The notes under the pieces are model-generated. The model had not been told where the DNA came from. It made no database searches and worked only from the letters and a program-made list of their open reading frames with translations. DNA of 64,000 bases from Terebella lapidaria (lineage: Eukaryota > Annelida > Polychaeta > Terebellida > Terebellidae), in contig OX424560.1 of the NCBI GenBank assembly GCA_949152475.1, positions 23,251,106 through 23,315,105 of the forward strand. Reading direction: 5' to 3'. Positions 35,201 through 47,218 of this stretch are shown in pieces. Both the position numbers and the translations under genes were made by a program. Position 1 is the stretch's first letter. Each line of letters starts with the position of its first letter.

Positions 35201-36769
35201 TTGTGCATTGTATTCAGGAATACAAGACATTGTTCCCTCATGTAAATATACCAACCGGTATCCATACATCTCCAATATATATGCCAAACTTTCAACTGGG
35301 ACTTGGATAATGTGTGTTGTTCGTGGTTCGAACATTCTTCAGTGATTGCCAAATAGTATTTACAAAAGGATGTTTTTCATTCACATTATCGCCATGAAAC
35401 TACTGATTTTATATGCATGTTATTTTTGGAGGTGACCAAGAGAAGCCTATACATATCTAAGGACAATTCATCACCACGAGAGATTTATGTATTTCTGCAA
35501 AGTAACTACTGTCCTACTGTCATGGACGAGAATCCACATTTGAAGTTCATACACACATTCAAAATACAATAAAAGTGTACCTTATGTTATTGTATATTTA
35601 GAAGTTTTCAAGTATCAACTCAGATCCTCATTTTTTTCCATATTTTTGAAAAAATATTTTGTACATTATACTGTGTATGTCTGTACACAGACTGTCACTG
35701 TGTCAGAGTTTGCCATGAATTAATAGGTAAAACACTGTTAACAACAATGAGTTACAGCTATAAATCTGAAAATATCTTCCTAGGTCATATTTCTTCACAT
35801 GTTTGAATTGGCAACACTTACCATACTACCACTGCCAAAGATATTTTGAATACCCCTTTTATCGCGAGTTGGTTCGGGAAAAAAATAAAATAAAATAGGG
35901 TATTTGTGGAGGAATGCAGTTATAGAATTGTGTTAATATATGATTTTCTATTCAATGGGATTCTTTAGCGAATCATAAGAGTAAGGCTTGTGATTGATGA
36001 AATGTTTTAATCTGTATATTTCTAATGTAATGTGTTTTTTTTTTGTACATGTACATGTAGTTTGCAAAATGTCGCTTTGGGTCTGTGAAAGGTGATAAAC
36101 TGATAACATCAGTTCCCGCTTGCTCTTGAGATAGCAAATGAGGAAATTCAAAATGTTTCCAGTTTAAGTCCCATGCCTTTAGCACGAGTCGATTCACACC
36201 GATAAAGAGGGTTGTGTCTGAAACTTGACACATTAAACTATGAACCGTTACCATGTACAATATACTGTACACAGAATGTAAGTGTATATGGTGCTCACAG
36301 ACTGACATAAAATGTACAAACCACATGTATATAATTCCAACCGAATTTGCATTTTTAATACAAACTTTTCATTTTCAAGGCTATGTAAACTTACTTTTTT
36401 GGCATCGATTGTTACAACCAAAAGCTTCCGGCAACATTTCGCAGATTTCATCCAGGCCGCAGGTTCATAAATCTCACAAAGTTCATAAATATTGATTTCA
36501 ACAATACTTGTAATGTTACAATTTCCGGAAGGTCTCGCCTTTGTTTTCTAAGCCCAGTTCTCCTATAACCCAAGCACAAACCAGTGGTGTTTGACTGAGT
36601 GTGTGGGTGAATAATAAAGTGAAGAAAGGAAAACAAAATAGTTCATCATATATTTGCTGAAAATGTACAATATGGTGCAACACTACAAAGGCTGCTACTT
36701 TATAACTCAATAAGCATAAACCACTGGTGAAAAACACAACCACAAATATATTTATTAACTCCTGCTTAA
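32241..36769 (+). repeat. Old repeat unit within copy A, fullest copy, no gene seen
   Basis: All landmark blocks occur in order: GGAATTTTCAGGGAAGTTTT (32268), GTCAAGTTGGATATCCCAAT (about 32594), GTCCAGTAAAGGTTAAAAGG (33499), GCACGTATTACTGGAGAAAA (33928), TAGTAAATATTTACCTACTC (34408) and GGTCTTAGACGGCTACTCAT (35083). A 28-base stretch with GTGCTCCACTTCC is directly duplicated at about 34470-34525. A G/T-rich microsatellite lies at about 33043-33080. Bases 36180-36769 have a diverged partner in copy B at about 50410-50988. Open frames here are not conserved between the diverged copies. Confidence 0.7.
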
Positions 36770-37754
36770 AGCTGTATGTTATAAATAGATAAACGACCAT
36801 GTAAAAAAAATATTATGATAACGACCACGATCTTCCCCGACGGATAAACCGAACGTAAAACCACAGAACCACGCGTTGTTTGTTTTGCTTCGAATGTGGG
36901 CGGGTCTATTCACTGGCGCGAGTCAGGCCGCCCACGACAGAGGCCAGAGGCAGTCGGCTGTAACGGAGAAGTGGTATAAAGCCATTCTTGCAGTGTGTGT
37001 CGATGATCATTTGACATGTTCCCCACAGCACAGATGTCAGAGAACACACAAACTGCAAAGTATAATTGCATAATATCCATACGTGCACACAATTACTCAT
37101 ATAATTAGGGCTACATATTTCCCTCCTAGCCGCAATGAACGTATTATCCATTGGTGTGACGAATTTGTATGGTTCCCAGTAATTCACGTGCATAGATATA
37201 TCCCCGTAATGTAGCCACATCAACAGTAAAGTTATCATACATATTTGTACACAACATACAAACAGGCTTTGTGACCTGGTAAATTTTGTACTCATATGTT
37301 GTTGAGCAGTGCTCAGTCATTGTATGCTATATTACTAACCTAGAGTACATGCCAATAGGTGCATACCTGTAACATAGCATGTACATGTACAATTGGACAG
37401 ACTATCAAGGGTGACGCTATCAATGTTATATGATTACAAGATATTCCGTCAGAGATGTCACCCATATTGTCACACCCTACATTCAACCAATATGCTATAA
37501 ACACTGAAATATAGATATACACAATGAAATGCATTACATACGGACATTGAGGACGATGTGTATGCCTCCTTGGTCTATTGAGTATGCCACATTGTAGGCC
37601 AGTCGCCCCCTCCTTTTATACGGCCGAAAATCCCCCTGGTCGGCCTAGGCCAAAGGCACCTACTTACGTCACCAGTCAGCACGAAAGGTTCAGGGGATGT
37701 CTCAAAAGGTCGAAGGGATTGTACAGTATCTCTTTATATAGCATACTTACAGCT
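36770..37754. mobile_element. 985-bp TTAA-target element with an empty site in copy B
   Basis: The left end AGCTGTATGT and the right end ACTTACAGCT form short inverted repeats (9 of 10 bases). TTAA lies on both sides (36766-36769 and 37755-37758). In copy B the flanks are joined through a single TTAA near 50986-50989. The centre (about 36830-36980) is unusually GC-rich for the region. It has no transposase, so the element is non-autonomous and piggyBac- or Kolobok-like by target choice. It is unrelated in sequence to the 417-bp TTAA family. Confidence 0.8.
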
Positions 37755-37758
37755 TTAA

Positions 37759-39162
37759 CTTGTGAGATTCCGCACCATTCAGCCTGTGCTGGTACGTGTC
37801 GTTGAGTACAGTTGTGTACTCAGCAAATCCTGGTGAACAAAGACCGTCACGGTCATCAGGGCCAAACTGCCAATAGAGATCACTAGATCTACCCCAGTCC
37901 AGATGTATTATGGTGAAACATTTGCTATTTTGCCGATCATTGATCGAACATATTGACATGGAGATGTATGGCGTATCTGATTCAGGGTGTATCACTGTGT
38001 ATCTGTGTATTTTGTAAAACACACCTCACGTTTTTGGACGAATTATTGGATGTTTTGGTCATTCTTTTTTTTTAAATAAATTTTGCGGCATGAACCCAAA
38101 TATGATTGATTTGTGTACACTATTTAAATTCATTCGCTACTCGTAAATTGTGTCTTTTTCAAATGTGATATCAGAACTGCAAGTTCATTGAGTTCTCAGA
38201 GATGCACGGAAGATTATGTAAAAGACCAATCTGATGGGCTATAAACATAATAGGGACTTAGTTTGATGGATTTGTTGGTCATTAGGAGAAATCGTATATA
38301 TTCTAATTAGGATAGGTTGTTATTGATTACGTCCTGCTATGTGTGTAAATGGTGTGAATCATGAAACGTCAAATGTCAATTCATATATATATGATAATGA
38401 TTATGTCCCAGCTTCAAATAATTGAGAATAACTCAACACGGAAATGTTCAACAAAGCTCGTATCGATATATCTATATATATATGTATCTATATCAGTGAA
38501 CAGGGATCGGTATGAATAGTTTTAAGGCGTAACGATTCTTGTTCACAAATATAACATCTAAAGCCTCACACCAGAGAAAGTCAAAGACCAGTTACAATCT
38601 CTATTTAATATCTCTACAGCTGTGTATCTCTACACGACAAAAAGGAGAAACAATATAACCAACATTAGGTCCATTGGAATATTATATCTGATTGATGCGT
38701 TCAACCTTTTCTCGACCCAAGACTTGTTCACGTCCTTGAATACACGTTGTACTCTGTACAGGCCGTTACAGTCAATGCTGAAAAGTAGTAATAATGGGTG
38801 ATAATTGGACAGGTGTACCAGGTGCCTCAATGTTATTACCTTCAGATATATTTTGATGGAACCTACACAATATAAAAATATGAACATATATGAAACTTTT
38901 ACATTAGCATGCTTAGTATATTTTTTACTTCACACACACGGTTGCTTTAACGAGCCACCGTTTTGTGCGCAAATCCAGTTTTCAGTGGAACCACTAATAG
39001 GTTGTCGTTAGTTAGATCCCCAGACCTAAACATGATGCAAATCAGCATGATATCTGGTAGCAATACGTAAAAGGTCAGGGAAGTTATGATGACGTATAGC
39101 AGCAGGTATGTGGGCCATATCTTGTTATGGATTTGTATAGACGTTTTAAAATAATATTATCA
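37759..39162. repeat. Last part of copy A, diverged from copy B, no gene seen
   Basis: Bases 37759-38030 correspond to about 50990-51240, 38100-38400 to about 51300-51560, and 38680-39140 to about 51570-52050. Many small differences separate them. Bases 38180-38400 also match the start of the window. No coding feature is supported. Confidence 0.65.
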
Positions 39163-39740
39163 ATTTCAGATCACGTAAACCTACTCAGAAGTCATTGGCG
39201 TTAGCACAATGAAGGCTATCGTGAGGGAACGCGATCCAGAATGTGAGGGAACCAATAATATCACGAAGGAACGCGATCCAGAATGCGAGGGAATGCAATA
39301 GTATTGCGAGGGAACGTGATCCTGAATGCGAGGGAACGCGATCCGGAATGCGAGAAAACGCAATAAGATTGCGAGGGAACGCAATATTATTGCGAGAGAA
39401 CGCAATAACAATTAAGTAAAAAAATATTTCTCCCATGTCCTTTCAGCGGCTCTGTAGTGAGGAGTGTTATACATCAATTAGAAAAAAGCTATTTTGAGAA
39501 AACGGCCGTCAAAGTCCAAAATTGGTTGTTTTTCGTCAAAAATGGCCGCCATTTTGAAATAATTGCGAAAATCAAAAAAATAAAATGGACCTCCTTCTTG
39601 AAATATTTTTAGGCATTTTTGTGCAGAATTTCAGAAAGATTGAATCATAAGCTTCAAAGATAAAAATGTAGATGGACGACGACGACGACGGACGCAACAC
39701 CACGGCAATAGGTTTTCGGACCAAAGGCTCGGTAAGCTAA
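39163..39740. mobile_element. Right part of nested elements, truncated at the copy B boundary
   Basis: Bases 39163-39456 are the right part of fold-back II, and 39457-39740 are the right end of the surrounding terminal-inverted-repeat element. Both match copy A with only a few differences. The left parts are absent because the duplicated block starts here. Confidence 0.75.
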
Positions 39741-42544
39741 AAAGAAAACCCGCCCAAAATCCAAGGACACACTGGTGCCATCAGGGTCAAACAATGTGTG
39801 ACAGCTTTTTCTAGTAGACCTGATGGAATTAGTTTACAATTGCCCAACAACCAATGAAATATAATTTTGGAATCCGAATAAACCCCCTGGAATAGATTAG
39901 ATGTATGACAAGTACATAAGTATGACACGTATGTACTTATGTACATGATGTATGACAACTACATACATACATAAGTGTTATGTTTATCCGTGTTTTAATA
40001 TTTTGCATAAATCCGCTACAATTCACATTGTTATACATTTCGCAAGTTACCAGTGATAATATCGCTTTGGCACGACTTACAGTGGCTTATAATTCCTACT
40101 TTGTCAGATATTTCAGCAGAAGTTACTTCATCGCTGTAAGGTTGAATATGCCGAGAACAAAAACAAGACAATAATCAGTATAAAACAAAGGTGATGAGTA
40201 TGAAATTCAATACATTTTATTTTTGCAGATCAATTGCTGTAGTGTAGAAGTTGCATTCTTAAATTATATTCTGCTGGACTTAATGTCCTTAAGTATATAT
40301 GACTAAAACACGCTCATATGTTGCTATAATGTATATGTACATGGATAAATAGTATATATGTCAGAATAACCAGATGTTGACCACTGGAGAACCCATTCTT
40401 GATCAGGTGCTCCAAACATTCAATCAATTTCATTTCATGCATTATCAGATGTTTGATGGATTTCCCCTCCTCTATTTGCAACCGATACTAGAGAACGCGT
40501 GATCGTGGGTCAATCCAGGACACAGGTCAAATAGGAACAGTCTATGCAGTTATCCTTTATATTTGATTTGGAATCGTTGGAATTGCCCACGTGTCAGGAA
40601 TGATTCACGCTTGTCCAGCTCAGGTTATTTATTAGAGTATAGCACTTTCAGTATCGACAAGTAAATATTATCTTCATTATTTCTGCATCTGTTAAAACAA
40701 TGTGCAATCAACAACCGTACTGGTTTTCGACCACATTACACAACTAAGTTTGACCGGATACAATCTGTGAAACATGTATGTAGTTAGACTATTGTACGTT
40801 TGCACAATGGCGGTTTGGTGCCTTCCCGTCTTATTGATATGGTACATATTTATATAACTATATCCACACCATTTGCTAAGAAAGAGGGAGATCACAAGCA
40901 CGTGTTACTGTAGAAAACAAGAGGACCAGGTTTGCTCAGACACGAGTTCACAGCTGGTCAGTTCAAAAAGGCAAATCATGATTGCGAAAAAAATGAGCAA
41001 GCCGTCGCAACGCTATTGGCAATCACCAGTACAGGTCTATTTCAAGTGTATTGTACATGTATCAGTATCATAATTTTTCTATGTACTATATTCTGAAACA
41101 TTTTCTTTTTGGGGCATTCAGTGCCTTGTGTCGGGCAAGAAACGCCTCAGTTCTAGAGTATGTTATACCATCACAGAAAGCAGTAATTATGAAACTGGAA
41201 GTTTTACCATTCAAACATCCAGCATGATGAACACCCAGCATGGATTATAAAATGGGTCACCTCAGTTCTTGCTCATCAATAAATGGATTTGCAATGTTTT
41301 TCATTTCGATACAATACATATATACAATTTTAGCGCGTGGGTTGAACATTCAGCATACATTATGATTAGCACATCCTTATATTTGAAACATTACCACCCT
41401 TTAAAGGTCGTAGCATGTCGTCATAAAAGCCAAGAACAAAGAGCAACAGATTAGGTGGTCATGTGAAGCACTTTTTACAGTGAACGTCCATGTAGATCGT
41501 GCTGGTCAGAGTTCTGCCATTTATGAATGAAAAGCTAGTTCGTGATTTAGCACTATGTGCTAATGTGCAGTGGCGTTTCATCTAATCTTCTCGTGGATAA
41601 ATGTAATCAGCGAATGGGAATGTTCATTTCGAATTTCACATGTCAATCAATTAGTGTTGAAAAAAATCGCTAGGGTCGCACAAATGAACACAGTATATGA
41701 ACAATGTATATGAAATCCCAAACTGTTTTTTTTTGCTTATAAAATATGATACAGACCAACTATTTATGAATTGAATTATCTTATGGGAAATTGGGAATTT
41801 ATCTGCATGATAGATCTATAGAATTGTTCATTCATTTAATTCTTATGTATCATTGGAATTTGATAATCGTTAATAGTAGTTCGTCACAGAAGTAATACAA
41901 TGCAAATTGTATCCACCTTGTGATACATCCGAATTCGTTGAAAAATCTAACATGTGATCACAAATCAGAATATCGGGCAATAAACTATATAGACAACTTT
42001 GTGGTTTTCAGAAAACTTCTGGTACTGATATTTTGTTTCTTATGTGAATAAAAAGCACCACCCTATTCTCTTCTGTGTGGACCACACCGAATCTCTTTGA
42101 AACCTTTTCACTCTGCGTCTAATCTTTACTGCCGCTTGGTGTGCTAATATAACAAGAGAAATATATAGCTCAACCTATTCTTGTGCCTTCCCCCACATAC
42201 GTATCATTCATCGGACGTCGGCACGTTCTTTCCACACTGAGCGCCCCCAAGCGAGTGCCAGGTTAGGGAGTCACTGCCCTCCCCCACCAAGTAAATATTT
42301 ACCTGATCCAGTAACACTCAAGTTGCGGAGCCACCTGTGCGCTGCCGAAGTGCTCCACTTCAGGGAAACAAAGCTGCAAACAACACCAGTGGACAAACCC
42401 CATAAGACGGGATGATATAATGTGCCCCGGGTGTTGTACTCACATCTGAGATTTTGCCACTGTTTTGAAGCATTGTCTGCCGAATATCTTGGGGAGCCAT
42501 TGCATGACATTTCCCGGTTATTGCGAGGGGAAAAGGTTTAGGTG
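39741..42544 (+). repeat. Old repeat unit within copy B, no gene seen
   Basis: Near-identical partner of 16535-19320, with the same landmark blocks (for example CAAGCACGTGTTACTGTAGA near 40896). Small differences near 41680-41720 include a short local insertion in copy B. No gene is supported. Confidence 0.65.
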
Positions 42545-42548
42545 TTAA

Positions 42549-42965
42549 CGTAGTCCGCTACAAACAGTGAGGTAACGAAGAGTCAAAATTTAAAAGTCAT
42601 TTCTTGAATATTATCTCTTCAGAATGACATATTTTATAGAGTAAATGATCAGCATCCTAATACTGAAAAGAAAACAGGGGGTCACCGTGCTCGTTTCTTC
42701 TACATATTCGATCGAAATCATACACATTTACCTGAAATGACATAAATTATGGCATTTTTGCACATTTTTTCGTCCATATTCACATCTTGCATCGTGTTTT
42801 CCTAGCGAACGGATACGGTGACACCCTATTTTCTTTTCAGTTTTAGGATGCTGAACAGTTATTCTATAAAATATATCATTTTGAAGCTCTAGATTATGTT
42901 GACACAGTTATTTATTTTAAAAAACTCTTTGACCCCCCTCCCCTCACTGTTTGGAGCGGACTACC
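42549..42965. mobile_element. 417-bp TTAA-target MITE, copy 2, with an empty site in copy A
   Basis: TTAA flanks both sides (42545-42548 and 42966-42969). At the same point copy A has one TTAA (about 19330-19333). The element matches 1201-1617 in reverse orientation and in exact length, with scattered differences. The inverted ends contain GTAGTCCGCT. It has no coding capacity and folds into a long internal hairpin. Confidence 0.9.
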
Positions 42966-42969
42966 TTAA

Positions 42970-45900
42970 ATGGGGGTAGTTTCTTGGTCAGTATTGAAGA
43001 GTGCATCTGCAGCTAGGCCTAGCCCCATAACTCATAGCCCCATAGCGATTTACTCCTCACCCCGGAATGTGGCTCTTATACACATATCTCAAATTAACAA
43101 ACAATCAAGTTATACAACTAAACTAAACAATCAAACCCTATATTTATGTATATATTATGTATATATTTCAAATTATACAAGCCATCAAAACTACACACCC
43201 ACATGTTTTCTGTGTATGAATTGTATGTTGAAAGAGACATACTGAAATCCTCAACAAAGCAAAGAGGTCTTTATTTGCACTTGAGGGAAATCGGAGATAT
43301 GAGTGCAGATGATAATATACAATTGACACGAAATGAATACTGCATATAAGCCCATCAAAGAACTGAATACATCCAGTATATTTACTTTCTCCTGCAATGG
43401 AGGGAAGTTGAAAATCCCATCAGAAATATATGTACATGTCTCCAAAGCGTTTTGACAATGCGAAGAACATACCGTCTATATACCCTCGAGAACCACTCGA
43501 ACTCAATGAGCTGGAATCTGAATTTCCATCCGCCCCTCCCCGTGTTGGCATTCCGGGTACATTTCTACGATTGGGTCAGATTATTTTGTTGAAAAGGTCT
43601 TAGACGGCTATTTATCACGGATATAATTGATTGGGTGTAATCTGGAACTCTTCGTTCTGAATAGAATCACCCTACCAGTAGTATGTAATGGGTATTCCTG
43701 GGTTGAATTGTACTAGGGACTATACAGAGCATTGTAGCCTATTTACAAACTGCGCTTCTTATATATCTCGATTACATATACCAACGTTTCACATGGTACT
43801 TTAATTATTTGTGTTGTTGTTAGTCTGAGCAATTCTTTAGTGTTTGCCAATGAATATTCACTAAAAGATGTTTTTCATTTATATTATCCTCAAGCAACTG
43901 TTGATATCATGTGATCTTAGATTCCCATCAGAGAGAAAATAATGTTACTACATACACTTATATTATACAAATATTGGATGATGGGGATTCGGGAGTTTAC
44001 GGGATTCAGAAAAGTTATATTGGACGAGGCGCAGCCGACTCCAATATAGCTTTTCTGAATCCCGTATACTCTGTATTGGACGACCAGCATCCAATCTTTA
44101 CTATATTATTAACAACACGCTGTTTGTAACAACGGTCACGCTGATTGGCTGTTGTCGCGTCACCGTCCAATATACGTACTTTCATATACATGACTCGGAT
44201 CCAATATACTTTTTTCTCGAGGAACAGACAAGCTGATTGGCTGAGGCGACCGCGCTGTCCGATACACAAATGCAATATACCATTTCAGGATCCAGCATAT
44301 ATAATTTGGGTGTGACACGTGGTACAAATAAACCAATCAGAGGAGATGATTCGTGCCAAGTTAATAATATATCTATATATGTATGTGTTTATTACCTTCG
44401 TACAGAAGAGCATATGGTATAGCCATGATCAAGTAAAAGAAATAATGCATGTAGATATACATACACATATAGATAAATACAATAGCGCGACACCGTGTTA
44501 TCAGTCTATTTTTGGCGTGGCGATGTTTTGTCATTCTTTGTACGTGCTTTGGATTTATGAATATACTATAGGATATATGACATTCCCTTCTTGTATTCAC
44601 ATCCAGATAGATGGACGGTGGAGTCATGTCTTTCAGTTCAACAAACAGTCATTTTAGCGTGGCTGTTTTCAGTGCTGTCCAAACCCAACTCGACACATAT
44701 GAACACTGGCATATTAAAAATCGTACATCCTCAACGACATACATGTCACAATTCTTAGATGTGCTTAGGTGTTTATCCATCTACATGTATGTTGATATCC
44801 AAATCTGCAGAAATTTTAACACCTTTTTACTTCTGGGGTTTGCTGTATTGCTTCAAAATTGGAATTCAAATTCGTGAATTGAGATAAAGAAACAAACATA
44901 TTACTATCAATTTAGTCCTATCTCTAGACAGTGTTGCGGCTGCGGAATTATCTATCATCGCTGAGGTTGACCATTTAGCATGAAAACAATTTGAAACACG
45001 ACGTGATCAGCCGTGTCCAATCGGAATTTTCAGGGAAGTTTTGTAACCTATTGGCGTCTGCAGTGCTAAATAACGGTTTGGGTGCCCTGTAAGAATGTAA
45101 CTTTGGACGTGATTATTGGTGAAAGTCTGGCCCGTCTTCCCTCGAGGAAGTTTACACATGTAAACATTGACCATGCCACTTTCTCCAAAGCTTAGGTAGT
45201 GTTTTGACCCCACAGTCATGACCAATATATAGGTGCATATTGTATTTTTTCTACCTCGGGGTATTAGTGATTTGGTTCCCTCGCTTTGCATTAAAACTAT
45301 ATCACCAGCCGATAGCGACCAGTGGGCTGACCTATTTATTGTGGTATCCCACATATATAGCCGTCAAGTTGGATATCCCAATAAACGGAAACGTTTCTAA
45401 ATACACAGTGAAGTCAGATATCTGATCCGATAAAGTTGCATTTTACAGTTACAATGTCCCAAGGATATGCTCAAATGTTCCATTAAATTCTGTTTTTGAT
45501 GGTTGTCAATTTACTCGACTATATTTAATTACAACATCGACATATCTAAATAACATGTAAATTGAATATGCCAAAGACAAGTAATACTATTTGGGTTTTT
45601 TTCTCATTTTATCATCATTTCTTCATACACTTTTCAGTTTGCATATTTCAATTTAACTTGAATCCTCTATACTTCAACCCCCTCAACATTTTTTATATTA
45701 CCAAAAGTTATGTTGGCACATAATGTGTAATGTCTTATTCTTGTCTATGGTGTCAGATATTTCAGTACTTTCACTTTACCACCATGTGTATTTAATTAGA
45801 CGATTAAAGAGTGTGTGTTTGTTTTGTGTGTTTGTGTTTGTTTGTTTCCATAGAAAAAGGTGTGGAAACGATATTGCATCCAAACAATAAAGAGTTCCTA

Positions 45901-47211
45901 AGAACAATTGTTGTTGTTTTTTGCAATCTACTCGAAATCGTTTAACGTATCAGAACTGTCGGCCAATGCAATCAATAAGTATGCTTTCATTTTACAATAT
46001 GTATTGGTTCCTCATGCGTCGATATGCAAAAAAAACCAAGATAAAAATCACGATTATATGCAAACTAAATACATTTTTTTTTTGCAAATGAAATGTCATT
46101 GTGTAGAAATGGCGTTTCTAAATTTTGTTCTGCTGCTCGTTCGAGGCTCATATTTGGTTGAAATGCATGTCTATACCAGATGTCAGAATAACCAGGTGTT
46201 TCAATCAGCTGCTTCAAACATTAGACCAGTCTCATTTATATTGTATCAGATGTTTTATCGGTTTCTTCTGTCCAGTAAAGGTTAAAAGGATAGTGCTTAA
46301 TTTGCAACAGACACATGAAAACACGTGAACATGGGTCGAGCAAGGATACGGTTCAACTATTCACAAAAAAATGCAATATCTGGTAATATTAATTTTGATA
46401 TATCAATTTCATCCAGACGATTGATTGATGCTAGCCAACTCTGGTGAAGCTTTAATATTATTGCCTTATTGCTGTGGAGATTGTTGTTTCTTCCGTACAC
46501 GAATTGTTCAATCCAAAGACCTATTACTTTCCGACTATGTTACACAACTAAAACTGACTGGATAAATATGTGAGGCATGGTTGTGAGACTATTGTACATT
46601 CCACCAATGGCTGTTCAGTGCCTTCCCATCTTATTGATATGGTACATATTTACGTAACTATATCCACACCATTTCTTAGCAAACAAAGAAGACCACAAGC
46701 ACGTATTACTGGAGAAAACAGCAGGACCATGTTTGCTCAGACACAAGTTCATACAGCTGGTCAGTTAAAAAATGAACAAGCCATCGCAACGATATTGGCT
46801 ACTACCGACCCAGATCAATTGCAAGATGCAATGTGTCAGTAGCATGCTGCACAGAAAGTTGGAGCACGTACTGTGTTGAATAACAATATAGGAAAGAGGG
46901 CTAGACATTTCCTGGTGGTCAGAAAATTTCCGTGATTCAGGCTTTGTGAATTAAGCACATCATTGTATTCTTTTGTCAGTCTGGACCACACGAAACCTTT
47001 TTGAAATTTCTCAATCAGCGCCTAAATTATTACTTCCGCGTGGTGTACCAATACAAAGAGAGAAATAGCTCCTCCCATTCCTATGCCCTTCTCCACGTAG
47101 GTCATCATTCTGATCGTCCCCTGGCGTGTGACAGGTTGGGGATACACTGCCCCCTATTAGTAAATATTTACCTCCTCTAGTAATACCCAAATTTCGGAGC
47201 CACCTGTGCAC
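42970..47211 (+). repeat. Old repeat units within copy B, no gene seen
   Basis: Corresponds to 19334-34475 of copy A without retroelement 1 and fold-back III. The uninterrupted target of retroelement 1 is at about 44464-44467. The landmark blocks of the next unit start near 45010. A 24-base stretch present in copy A near 34008 is missing here. No gene is supported. Confidence 0.65.
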
Positions 47212-47218
47212 AGCAAAA
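47212..47218. repeat. Target-site duplication AGCAAAA of the LINE, left
   Basis: The 7-mer AGCAAAA is repeated at 49541-49547. Copy A has the uninterrupted sequence with one AGCAAAA near 34473, which marks the LINE ends. Confidence 0.8.

Larger units (their letters stand above)
15957..39162 (+). repeat. Segmental duplication copy A
   Basis: This is direct-repeat partner of copy B (39163 to about 52060). Correspondence begins abruptly at ATTTCAGATCACG (15957 and 39163). Up to about 34.4 kb the two copies differ at scattered single positions, roughly 1 percent or less by eye. Beyond that, similarity falls to something like 85-90 percent with many small gaps. Copy A additionally holds retroelement 1, a fold-back element and a 985-bp TTAA element that copy B lacks. 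Confidence 0.85.
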
